Source of the DNA: Bacteroidaceae bacterium
Lineage (GTDB): Bacteria > Bacteroidota > Bacteroidia > Bacteroidales > Bacteroidaceae
DNA: 32,852 bases
Assembly (NCBI GenBank): GCA_024401115.1
Contig: JAKSLP010000035.1
Coordinates: forward strand, 1-32,852
Direction: 5' to 3'
Position numbers and translations under genes: made by a program. The notes beneath the pieces are model-generated. The model worked only from the letters and a program-made list of their open reading frames with translations, was not told the origin of the DNA and did not search any database. Below, in pieces: positions 8,721 to 15,916 of this stretch; position 1 is the stretch's first letter; each line of letters begins with the position of its first letter.

Positions 8721-8761
8721 CTTCACCCTGTCCCCGAATAGCCTAAAGGGACAGGGTGAAG
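8721..8761 (+). other. strong stem-loop in the leader of the glycan locus (possible attenuator)
   Basis: CTTCACCCTGTCCC (8721-8734) pairs perfectly over 14 bases with 8748-8761 around a 13-base loop. It lies between the promoter and the first gene, ending 19 bases before the ATG. The following sequence TATTTTAATT is U-rich but interrupted, so termination may be partial. It could be a transcription attenuator, a translation-blocking hairpin, or the 3' end of a small RNA of about 90 bases starting near 8677. Confidence 0.6.
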
Positions 8762-8780
8762 TATTTTAATTAGATAGTGT

Positions 8781-9767
8781 ATGACCGTTTCTATTGTAAT
8801 GTGCACTTATAATGGTGCTTCCTATATCAGAGAACAGATTGATTCTTTGCTGGCTCAAACTGTACCAGCCAATGAGATACTCATTCAGGATGATGGCTCA
8901 ACGGATGCCACTTGGGCCATCCTTACTGAATACACCCAAAAGTATCCTCAGATAAAACTGTTTCATAATACAGACCGTAAAGGCATAAACGGAAATTTCA
9001 TGTCGGCATTACGTAAAGCAAAGGGTGATTTCATTGCCATCAGTGATCAGGATGATATCTGGGAGGCCGACAAACTGGAGACTCAGTTGAAATCGATAGG
9101 GACTAAACTGATGTGTGGAGGATTCTCAAAACCATTTTCCACGGATGGATTTCCGGTGAAGTGGGACGACCGTATGCCTTGTCTGCACGCGCTTCGTCTG
9201 TGCTACCTCAGTGAAGTGCCAGGACATGTGCAACTGTTTAGGAGAGAATTGCTAACTTATCTTCCGCCAATAGGCAGAATCACCATGATGTATGACTGGC
9301 AGTTGCAGTTTATTGCTGCAGTGGCAGAGAGTATTACATTCCCGGATAAGGTGCTGGTCAATTTCCGCCGTCATTCCCGGGCTGCTACAGCCACAGAGAC
9401 CATTCCTGTGGAAAACAGCGGTAAGGCAGGTTTGAAAACTTTCTTTTTCTTGTTGAACAACTATGCTCCTTTGAATGGCTATTTCAAGCAACGCTTGCAG
9501 CAGATAGAGATTTTACTGTCTGATTTAGAGCGTCTGAATCCCCAGTTGTTTGCTACGGAAAGTATGCAATTGGTCCGCAAACTGATTGAACTGGAAAACA
9601 AACGGAGTTTTATGGGCTATTTGAGATTAACTGTATTCTGCATGGCTCATCACGATAAACTCTTCCATGCTCAGGAGCCTAAAAAATGGAAGTCAATCCT
9701 GCGTGCCGCTTATTATCCTATGTACGGACTTAATTATTATCGGGGAATCATGGCAGAGGAGTGCTGA
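8781..9767 (+). CDS. GT2 family glycosyltransferase
   Basis: A 328-residue GT-A-fold glycosyltransferase of family 2. The N-terminal SIVMCTYNGASYI, the nucleotide-sugar motif DDGSTD at 37-42 and the metal-binding DQDDIW at 89-94 are clear. No membrane segment is obvious, so it probably acts at the cytoplasmic face of the inner membrane, adding a sugar to a lipid-linked acceptor. The sugar (rhamnose-type transferases share this pattern) cannot be fixed. It is the first gene after the promoter and leader hairpin. The next gene, LicD, has its own promoter element 33 bases later, so it may be transcribed apart. Confidence 0.88.
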   Translation: MTVSIVMCTYNGASYIREQIDSLLAQTVPANEILIQDDGSTDATWAILTEYTQKYPQIKLFHNTDRKGINGNFMSALRKAKGDFIAISDQDDIWEADKLETQLKSIGTKLMCGGFSKPFSTDGFPVKWDDRMPCLHALRLCYLSEVPGHVQLFRRELLTYLPPIGRITMMYDWQLQFIAAVAESITFPDKVLVNFRRHSRAATATETIPVENSGKAGLKTFFFLLNNYAPLNGYFKQRLQQIEILLSDLERLNPQLFATESMQLVRKLIELENKRSFMGYLRLTVFCMAHHDKLFHAQEPKKWKSILRAAYYPMYGLNYYRGIMAEEC

Positions 9768-9775
9768 AAATTTTC

Positions 9776-9783
9776 TATCTTTG
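9776..9783 (+). promoter_or_regulatory. internal promoter -7 element before licD
   Basis: TATCTTTG is a full match to TAnnTTTG, only 18 bases before the ATG at 9801 and nine bases after the preceding stop. No good -33 element is seen. It would give a very short leader and allow expression of licD and later genes without passing the leader hairpin at 8721-8761. Confidence 0.55.
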
Positions 9784-9800
9784 CATCCGATTTATACAAG

Positions 9801-10604
9801 ATGTCAACGAGTTACCTGAAAGAATATAACAGCCAGTCCTTGAGAACATCCCAGCTTAAACAGTTGGAGATGCTAAAGACCATTGTGGACATTTGTGACC
9901 GCCACGATATTACCTATTGGCTGGAAGGCGGAACGCTTTTGGGTGCTGTTCGCCACGGTGGATTCATTCCTTGGGATGATGACATTGATATAGCCATGAC
10001 AAAGGAGGATTTGGACAGGTTTACGCGGATTGCTCAAGAGGAATTACCTGCACATCTGTTCCTGCAGAACAAGCAGATCGATCCGTCTTACCGGCTGGAT
10101 CAGACCAAAGTGGTGGATTTGAATTCGTTTTATGTTCAACCGGACGATGATTTTGAAACAGAATCTCCAAAAGGCCTTTTTGTGGATATCTTCCCTTATG
10201 TAAATTATCCCTATGTTCCTAGACGGTTGCGTAGGCCATTTTTGCGTGGCATCTGTATTGCAAATTCTGTGCTAAAAGGAAAGCATTACTACTCTTTAGA
10301 GAGTACGGCAAAACTGATATGGTTTGGATTGAAATTTGTGTTGCTTTATCAGGTCCTTTGGCGCCTGCTTCCTAAAAGCAGCAAGTATCTGACTTGCCTG
10401 CCCACCAACAACTGGTACGGAATGATGCAGCGCCGGGATGAGATCTTGCCAGTTGGTCGTATCCTTTTTGAAGGAGTAGAAGTAAATGCACCCTGTAACC
10501 CTGATGCCTATTTGAAGAATCTCTATAAGGACTATATGAAACTGCCTCCTTTGGAGAAACGTCAGATTCACAGTGTGTATATTTGTCCCGAACTGATTAA
10601 GTAA
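9801..10604 (+). CDS. LicD family phosphotransferase
   Basis: A 267-residue LicD/fukutin-type nucleotidyltransferase-fold protein. The signature WLEGGTLLGAVRHGGFIPWDDDIDIAM spans residues 40-66, with the metal-binding Asp residues 59-61 and 63. The C-terminus has the usual YKDYMKLPP...KRQIHS ending. Family members transfer phosphocholine or polyol phosphate from a CDP-linked donor to a sugar; human FKRP and fukutin transfer ribitol phosphate from CDP-ribitol. A possible donor-making enzyme, the TarI-like cytidylyltransferase, lies in the same locus at 15099-15815, which favours a polyol-phosphate donor over choline. No choline kinase or transporter (licA, licB) is present. Confidence 0.9.
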   Translation: MSTSYLKEYNSQSLRTSQLKQLEMLKTIVDICDRHDITYWLEGGTLLGAVRHGGFIPWDDDIDIAMTKEDLDRFTRIAQEELPAHLFLQNKQIDPSYRLDQTKVVDLNSFYVQPDDDFETESPKGLFVDIFPYVNYPYVPRRLRRPFLRGICIANSVLKGKHYYSLESTAKLIWFGLKFVLLYQVLWRLLPKSSKYLTCLPTNNWYGMMQRRDEILPVGRILFEGVEVNAPCNPDAYLKNLYKDYMKLPPLEKRQIHSVYICPELIK

Positions 10605-10608
10605 GGAT

Positions 10609-11874
10609 ATGCGTGTACTGATTGTCAATACATCTGAGCGTATTGGAGGTGCAGCAATTGCTGCCAACCGATTGATGGAAGCCTTGAACAACAATGGAAT
10701 CAAGGCTAAGATGTTGGTGCGTGACAAACAGACAGACCACGTTCAGGTTGTCCCTCTGGAAAAATCATGGAAACATGCCTTGAAATTCGTATGGGAACGC
10801 ATCTGTATCTGGAAGGCGAATCGTTTTCATAAGCATCGTCTGTTTGAGGTGGACTTGGCTAATGTGGGTGCCGATATAACCTTATTGCCGGAATTCCGTG
10901 ATGCTGATGTTATTCATTTGCATTGGATTAATCAGGGATTCTTATCATTGCAAAACATTGAACGGATTCTCACCAGCGGAAAACCAGTGGTATGGACCAT
11001 GCATGATATGTGGCCTTTTACGGGTATCTGTCATTATTCTGGTGAATGCACACGTTACCAACGTTCTTGCCATCATTGTCCTCTCCTTTATACAGGTGGA
11101 AGCAAGAATGATATCTCCAGCAAGGTGTTTATGGCAAAACGACTGTTGTATGGAAAAGCCAAGCTGACATTCGTGGCTTGCAGTCAGTGGCTGGAATCAA
11201 TGGCTAAGAGCAGTAAACTGTTGGAGAATCAATATATTTGCAGCATACCTAATGCCATTAATACGAATTTATTCCATCCGATGAATAAACAGGCTGCCCG
11301 TAAGAAGCTGAACTTGCCATCTGATATGCGCCTGCTTCTGTTCGGATCTTTGAAAATCACCGACAAGCGAAAGGGTGTGGATTATCTGATTGAAGCATGT
11401 CGGTGGATAAAAGAGAAATACCCCGATTTGAACAATCATGTGGCTATCGTTACCATGGGTAAAGCTGGTGATGAGATGCGCCATCTTTTTCCTTTCCCTG
11501 TTTATGATTTGGAATATGTCTCAGCCGAGCGTGACCTTGTGGATGTATACAATGCCGTAGATTTGTATGTCACTCCGTCTCTTCAGGATAATTTGCCTAA
11601 CACCATTGTCGAGGCTATGGCTTGTGGCGTGCCTTGTGTTGGATTCCATACAGGTGGTATTCCTCAAATGATTGATCATTTGCACAATGGCTATGTGGCA
11701 GAGTATAAAAATGCCCAGGATTTTGCAAATGGTATTCACTGGGCCTTGGTGGAGGACGATTACGAAACCTTGAGTGAAATGGCTACCCGAAAGGCGCAGC
11801 AGACTTATTCAGAGAGCACAGTAGCCAAGCGCTATATTGAAATATATAATAAAGCAATTGGGCATGAACAGTAA
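10609..11874 (+). CDS. GT4 family glycosyltransferase (WcaC-like)
   Basis: A 421-residue GT-B-fold transferase of family 4. The N-terminal domain opens RVLIVNTSERIGGAAIAANRL, the acceptor-domain pattern seen in colanic-acid WcaC relatives. The C-terminal domain contains SLQDNLPNTIVEAMACGVPCVGF (about 323-346), with the family Glu for donor binding. A cysteine/histidine-rich stretch at about 138-160 (CHYSGECTRYQRSCHHCP) is common in this subgroup. It starts four bases after licD, and its end overlaps the next gene by 11 bases, so it is part of the same transcript. Sugar and acceptor are unknown. Confidence 0.88.
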   Translation: MRVLIVNTSERIGGAAIAANRLMEALNNNGIKAKMLVRDKQTDHVQVVPLEKSWKHALKFVWERICIWKANRFHKHRLFEVDLANVGADITLLPEFRDADVIHLHWINQGFLSLQNIERILTSGKPVVWTMHDMWPFTGICHYSGECTRYQRSCHHCPLLYTGGSKNDISSKVFMAKRLLYGKAKLTFVACSQWLESMAKSSKLLENQYICSIPNAINTNLFHPMNKQAARKKLNLPSDMRLLLFGSLKITDKRKGVDYLIEACRWIKEKYPDLNNHVAIVTMGKAGDEMRHLFPFPVYDLEYVSAERDLVDVYNAVDLYVTPSLQDNLPNTIVEAMACGVPCVGFHTGGIPQMIDHLHNGYVAEYKNAQDFANGIHWALVEDDYETLSEMATRKAQQTYSESTVAKRYIEIYNKAIGHEQ

Positions 11875-12625
11875 TCCCGGAACTCCGCGCTTCTCTATTT
11901 TGACGGTAACCTTTAATGCTGAACCTTTTATTGAACGGACGCTAAAAAGTGTTGCCTCGCAGACTTATTCTAATTATGAATATTACATTATTGATGGGGT
12001 AAGCCGGGACCGAACCCTGGAATTATGTGAATCGTATTCCTCTATTATCACTCGCATTATCAGTGAACCGGATAAGGGATTGTATGATGCTATGAATAAG
12101 GGTATTCGTATAGCAAAGGGTGATTATTTGATCTTCTTGAATGCGGGTGACCAGTTCAAGGATGTCAACACCTTACAGTTAGTGGCAGATGCAATCATAG
12201 GTAATGGCGATAAGTGGCCCGATGTGGTATATGGCGAGACTGAAATTGTTGATGATAATGGTGAATTCGTCCGGATGAGGCGTTTGTCAACACCTGAGAC
12301 ATTGGATTGGAAAAGTTTCCGGGACGGTATGCTGGTTTGTCATCAGGCTTTTTGGGCTTCCCGGAAATTGGCGATTGAGGAGTTGTATGATCTCAGTTAT
12401 CGTTTCAGTTCTGATTTTGACTGGTGTATCCGTATCATGAAGCGTTCAGGGTTGTATTTGAACACTCACCTCACTACAATCCGCTATTTACAGGGAGGAA
12501 TGAGTATCAAGAACCATCGAGCATCGCTTATGGAACGTTTTAGCATTATGGCTGGACATTATGGATGGTTGGATACAGTTTTGAGGCATGTCTGGTTTAT
12601 ACTTCGTGCGGTAATCAAAAAATAA
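11864..12625 (+). CDS. GT2 family glycosyltransferase (WcaE-like)
   Basis: A 253-residue family 2 transferase resembling WcaE of colanic-acid loci. It has FSILTVTFNAEPFIERTLKS at 10-29, the motif IIDGVSRDRT at 42-51 in place of the usual DDGSTD, SEPDKGLYDAMNKG (67-80) and LNAGD (92-96). I start it at 11864 (MNSNPG), which overlaps the previous gene by 11 bases. An ATG at 11837 in the same frame would add nine residues before the conserved N-terminus. The product is probably cytoplasmic and membrane-associated. The flippase gene follows after six bases. Confidence 0.86.
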   Translation: MNSNPGTPRFSILTVTFNAEPFIERTLKSVASQTYSNYEYYIIDGVSRDRTLELCESYSSIITRIISEPDKGLYDAMNKGIRIAKGDYLIFLNAGDQFKDVNTLQLVADAIIGNGDKWPDVVYGETEIVDDNGEFVRMRRLSTPETLDWKSFRDGMLVCHQAFWASRKLAIEELYDLSYRFSSDFDWCIRIMKRSGLYLNTHLTTIRYLQGGMSIKNHRASLMERFSIMAGHYGWLDTVLRHVWFILRAVIKK

Positions 12626-12631
12626 GAAATT

Positions 12632-14068
12632 ATGGGCGACACGCTAAAAGACAAAACGGCTAAAGGTATCTTTTGGGGCGGTATGAGCAATGGCTTACAG
12701 CAGTTGCTCAATTTGGTCTTTGGCATATTTCTGGGACGCTTGCTCTCACCTTCCGATTATGGCATGGTGGGCATGCTTACCATTTTTTCCTTGATAGCCA
12801 GCAGCATTCAGGAAAGCGGATTTACTGCAGCATTGGCTAATAAAAAAGAGGTCACCCATAATGATTATAATGCCGTGTTTTGGTTCAGTGTGATGGTGAG
12901 CGGGTGCCTGTATATGTTGCTATTTGCTTGCGCTCCATTAATCGCGGAATTCTACCATACACCAGAACTTACAGCCTTGGCACGCTATCAGTTTGCCGGT
13001 TTCTTTATCAGTAGCTTGGGTACAGCGCATTTTGCTAAGATGTTCAGGGAAATGCAAGTAAAGCAACGCACAATCGCTACTTTTACAGCGCTATGCGTGT
13101 CTGGTGTAATAGGTGTGACTTTGGCTTTTTGGGGGTTCTCGTATTGGGGTATTGCTACTCAGAATATTTGTTATATCATTATTACCACTAGCTTCTTTTG
13201 GTATTTCAGTGGATGGCGACCTACATTGAATTGGAATTTTAGCCCTATCCGTGAAATGTTCGGATTCAGTTGCAAACTATTGGCTACCAATATCTTTAAC
13301 CATGTCAATAATAATGTCTTTTCTGTAATATTGGGTAAGTTCTTTAATGGTCAGGCTGTGGGTTATTATAATCAAGGCAATAAATGGACCACAATGGGGC
13401 AGAACCTGATTACAGGAATGGTGAACAGTGTGGCACAACCCGTTTTTGCTCAGGTAAAAGAAGATGCAGACCGACAGTGTAATGTGTTCCGTAAAATGCT
13501 GCAGTTTACCGCTCTCGTGGCATTTCCGGTTATGTTTGGGCTGTCTGCTGTTTCTGAAGAATTAATCACGATTCTCATTACGGAAAAATGGTTGGAAAGT
13601 GCTCATATTTTAAGCATCCTAAGTGTTGGAGGCGCCTTCTTACCTATTACCAATCTATATGCTAATTTACTTATCAGTAAGGGTAAAAGCAATATCTATA
13701 TGTGGAATACCATTTTACTTAGTCTTCTGCAATTGGCATTGCTTGTCGTGTCGTATCCTTACGGAATTCATGGCATGCTATATGCCTATGTGGCCCTGAA
13801 TGTTTGTTGGTTATTGGCTTGGCACTATTTTGTTCAAAAGGAAATCCATTTGTCTCTGATTAGGGCTTTGTGTGATATTATTCCTTTCTTGTCAGCTTCG
13901 GCTGTAGTAATGTGGGTGACAATCCAGTCCTGTCAGTTGATAGACGATATTTATATGCGGTTTGCAGGAAAAGTGATTTTGGCTGCCTTTCTTTATATTT
14001 TGGTGATGTATGTGTGCAGGTTGGAAATCTTTCTTGAAACGCTGCATTATGTGTTGAGAAAGAAATAA
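12632..14068 (+). CDS. polysaccharide flippase, MOP superfamily (Wzx/WzxC-like)
   Basis: A 478-residue protein with about 12 to 14 membrane helices. The typical flippase start KGIFWGGMSNGLQQLLNLVFGIFLGRLLSPSDYGMVGML is at residues 11-49. It probably moves the lipid-linked glycan across the inner membrane. It is the last plus-strand gene of the locus and ends three bases before the stop of the converging SDR gene, with no terminator hairpin between them. A flippase without any visible polymerase suggests that short oligosaccharides are exported, or that a polymerase lies elsewhere. Confidence 0.9.
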   Translation: MGDTLKDKTAKGIFWGGMSNGLQQLLNLVFGIFLGRLLSPSDYGMVGMLTIFSLIASSIQESGFTAALANKKEVTHNDYNAVFWFSVMVSGCLYMLLFACAPLIAEFYHTPELTALARYQFAGFFISSLGTAHFAKMFREMQVKQRTIATFTALCVSGVIGVTLAFWGFSYWGIATQNICYIIITTSFFWYFSGWRPTLNWNFSPIREMFGFSCKLLATNIFNHVNNNVFSVILGKFFNGQAVGYYNQGNKWTTMGQNLITGMVNSVAQPVFAQVKEDADRQCNVFRKMLQFTALVAFPVMFGLSAVSEELITILITEKWLESAHILSILSVGGAFLPITNLYANLLISKGKSNIYMWNTILLSLLQLALLVVSYPYGIHGMLYAYVALNVCWLLAWHYFVQKEIHLSLIRALCDIIPFLSASAVVMWVTIQSCQLIDDIYMRFAGKVILAAFLYILVMYVCRLEIFLETLHYVLRKK

Positions 14069-14071
14069 GAC

Positions 14072-15097
14072 CTATTTCCGGTTTTTACATTCTTCTACTG
14101 TCCTCTCCATTTTTTCAATCATGCTACCTTGGACACTCCAACCTAAACTTTCCAGTTTCTGGGTAGAAAAAACCGAACGTGTCACTACATTATATCCTTT
14201 CTTCTCATCGTCAGAGGGAAGTTGCATGACGACTTCTTTGCCTCCTATCCCGGCGATCATCTCAGCCAAATTGCGAATGGATATGTTGGATGAATTGTCA
14301 GCAATGTTGTAGGCTTGTCCGTTTATTCCTCTAAGTAAAATATAAAGTAAGGCCGAAACGCAATCCACGACGTAACACCAGGACCGGAACTGTTCTCCGG
14401 TACTTTTCATGATGATGTCCTGACCCTGAAGAACATTACGGATGAATTGGGCATAGACTCTGTTGTCTTTTTCTGTAAAATGAGGACCATAAGTATGGCA
14501 GGGGCGTGCGATTACCACATCTGCTCCATATTCAGCTGCGTATGAGACACACAATGTCTCTGCAGCCCGTTTTGAAGACGGATAACAGGAACGGGACGAA
14601 GTACAGTCTACATAGCCGCTGAAATTTTCTGTAAATTCATGTCCATCACCTTCTCCATATACTTCACCAGTCGAGACATACAATAGACGTCTCATTTGGT
14701 GCGATATACCGTACTCCATCAAATGAGATACACCGAGTATGTTACTCTTGATTACTTCTACCGGATGATTGGCAAAAAAGTTGGGGCTGGCATTGCTGGC
14801 TGCATGGATGATATAGTGGAATGGTACCCCTGAAGCCTCAAGTGGCATCGTCACGTCATAAGGAATGAAGTGAAAAGAAGGGTCGGAAAGGAATTTGGCG
14901 AAACGCTCTTTAGCTCTTGCCTCATCTCTGCCTGTCGCATACACGTGGTAGTCTTTACCGGAACGTGCCATCAGCACTTGTGTCAGACATGTGCCAATGA
15001 GACCAGTTGCACCTGTAATCAGGATGTTGCAACCGCTCAGCTTTTCCCATGGCAGAGGTAGATGGGCTACATTCTCTATATCATGAAAATAAGACAT
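14072..15097 (-). CDS. NAD-dependent epimerase/dehydratase (extended SDR)
   Basis: A 341-residue extended short-chain dehydrogenase/reductase of the sugar-nucleotide type. The Rossmann motif TGATGLIG is at 28-35. The catalytic residues are Thr143 in VSTGEVYG and Tyr172/Lys176 in CYPSSKRAAE. RPCHTYGPHF (about 198-207) resembles UDP-glucuronate decarboxylases and dTDP-glucose dehydratases. It starts one base after the cytidylyltransferase gene ends, so the two are coupled. In Haemophilus Bcs1 a cytidylyltransferase is fused to a classical SDR that reduces ribulose 5-phosphate. This SDR is of the extended type, so it may instead modify a CDP- or other nucleotide-linked substrate. Exact reaction unknown. 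Confidence 0.85.
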   Translation of the reverse strand: MSYFHDIENVAHLPLPWEKLSGCNILITGATGLIGTCLTQVLMARSGKDYHVYATGRDEARAKERFAKFLSDPSFHFIPYDVTMPLEASGVPFHYIIHAASNASPNFFANHPVEVIKSNILGVSHLMEYGISHQMRRLLYVSTGEVYGEGDGHEFTENFSGYVDCTSSRSCYPSSKRAAETLCVSYAAEYGADVVIARPCHTYGPHFTEKDNRVYAQFIRNVLQGQDIIMKSTGEQFRSWCYVVDCVSALLYILLRGINGQAYNIADNSSNISIRNLAEMIAGIGGKEVVMQLPSDDEKKGYNVVTRSVFSTQKLESLGWSVQGSMIEKMERTVEECKNRK

Positions 15098-15098
15098 A

Positions 15099-15815
15099 TT
15101 ACTTAAGCCAATCTTCTTTCTGTGTGTGCATCAATGCTTTTAGAATTTCCAAATCCTCAACAGTCGTGATTTTGATGTTTTTCTCGGAACCCGGAACGAT
15201 GTGCATCTCACGTCCTCCTAATTCTGCCAAAAGGGTGCATGATGCCACTGAGTTTGTTATACCTTTCAGACGAGCTTCCTCATGGGCATTTACAATGTCT
15301 TTCAAACGGAATGTCTGGGGAGTCTGTGTGCGAATAAGAGTGTCCCGTGGAATGCTGGTTGTTGAAGAAAAGCCATCTTCACTTTCCAGAATGGCTTCCC
15401 TGCACTTTATGCCTGTAATCGCATAACCATAGGCTTTGCAGGTTGCAATATTGCTACTGATAATATCTTGTGATAGAAGTGGACGCACCGAGTCGTGAAT
15501 CAGCACTAGATCATCATCAGCACAACCGGCATCTTTCAGACCGAAAATGCCATTGTGGATCGACTGCATACCTGTTTCTCCGCCAGGGAAAATCCATTTC
15601 AGTTTAGTTACGTTAAACTGGTTGGCATAGGATTGCAGTACCGTCTCCCATCCTTTGAGGCAAACGACAGCAATCGACTCGATGTCGGGATGTTTCTGGA
15701 AACATAATAATGTATGAATAATGACCGGGCATCCATCCACATGCATAAATTGTTTAGGAATGTCCTGTCCCATTCGGTTGCCAGATCCTCCGGCTATTAG
15801 TAATCCGATATTCAT
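15099..15815 (-). CDS. IspD/TarI family cytidylyltransferase, probably TarI-like (CDP-ribitol forming)
   Basis: A 238-residue cytidylyltransferase. The active-site loop GGSGNRMGQDIPKQF (9-23) has Arg14 and Lys21. HDSVRP is at 107-112, TPQTF follows near 175, and NIKITTVEDL is near the C-terminus. HDSVRP and the NIKITT ending are as I recall them from TarI (ribitol-5-phosphate cytidylyltransferase); housekeeping IspD usually has HDAARP or HDGARP. The neighbours are an SDR and, in the same locus, LicD, which fits making a CDP-polyol donor. IspD of the MEP pathway remains possible. I start at 15815 (MNIGLLIAGG); a longer frame to 15917 crosses the promoter. Confidence 0.83.
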   Translation of the reverse strand: MNIGLLIAGGSGNRMGQDIPKQFMHVDGCPVIIHTLLCFQKHPDIESIAVVCLKGWETVLQSYANQFNVTKLKWIFPGGETGMQSIHNGIFGLKDAGCADDDLVLIHDSVRPLLSQDIISSNIATCKAYGYAITGIKCREAILESEDGFSSTTSIPRDTLIRTQTPQTFRLKDIVNAHEEARLKGITNSVASCTLLAELGGREMHIVPGSEKNIKITTVEDLEILKALMHTQKEDWLK

Positions 15816-15836
15816 GTATAATAGTCTTAGTAGGAG

Positions 15837-15844
15837 CAAATCTA
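15837..15844 (-). promoter_or_regulatory. promoter -7 element for the cytidylyltransferase-SDR pair
   Basis: The minus strand reads TAGATTTG, a full match to TAnnTTTG, 21 bases before the chosen ATG. It lies inside the longer reading frame and so supports the shorter start. Confidence 0.6.
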
Positions 15845-15888
15845 CGCTTTTTTTAGAGTTTTTGCAAACCATTATGTAAAATAATGAG

Positions 15889-15896
15889 TATATTTG
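15889..15896 (+). promoter_or_regulatory. promoter -7 element for the 2-hydroxyacid dehydrogenase
   Basis: TATATTTG matches TAnnTTTG, 20 bases before the ATG at 15917. TTTG at 15861-15864 could be the -33 element, but the 24-base spacing is longer than usual. Confidence 0.55.
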
Positions 15897-15916
15897 CAGA
15901 AATATATTATTAAACA

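Noticed and set aside
8721..8761. Simple terminator for the HTH gene ending at 8553
   Set aside because: The hairpin is 170 bases beyond that stop and lies downstream of a new promoter, so it belongs to the leader of the next operon; it may still stop read-through.
15099..15815. Plain assignment as MEP-pathway ispD
   Set aside because: HDSVRP and the NIKITT ending, and the glycan-locus neighbours, point to a TarI-like role; not fully excluded without a tree.
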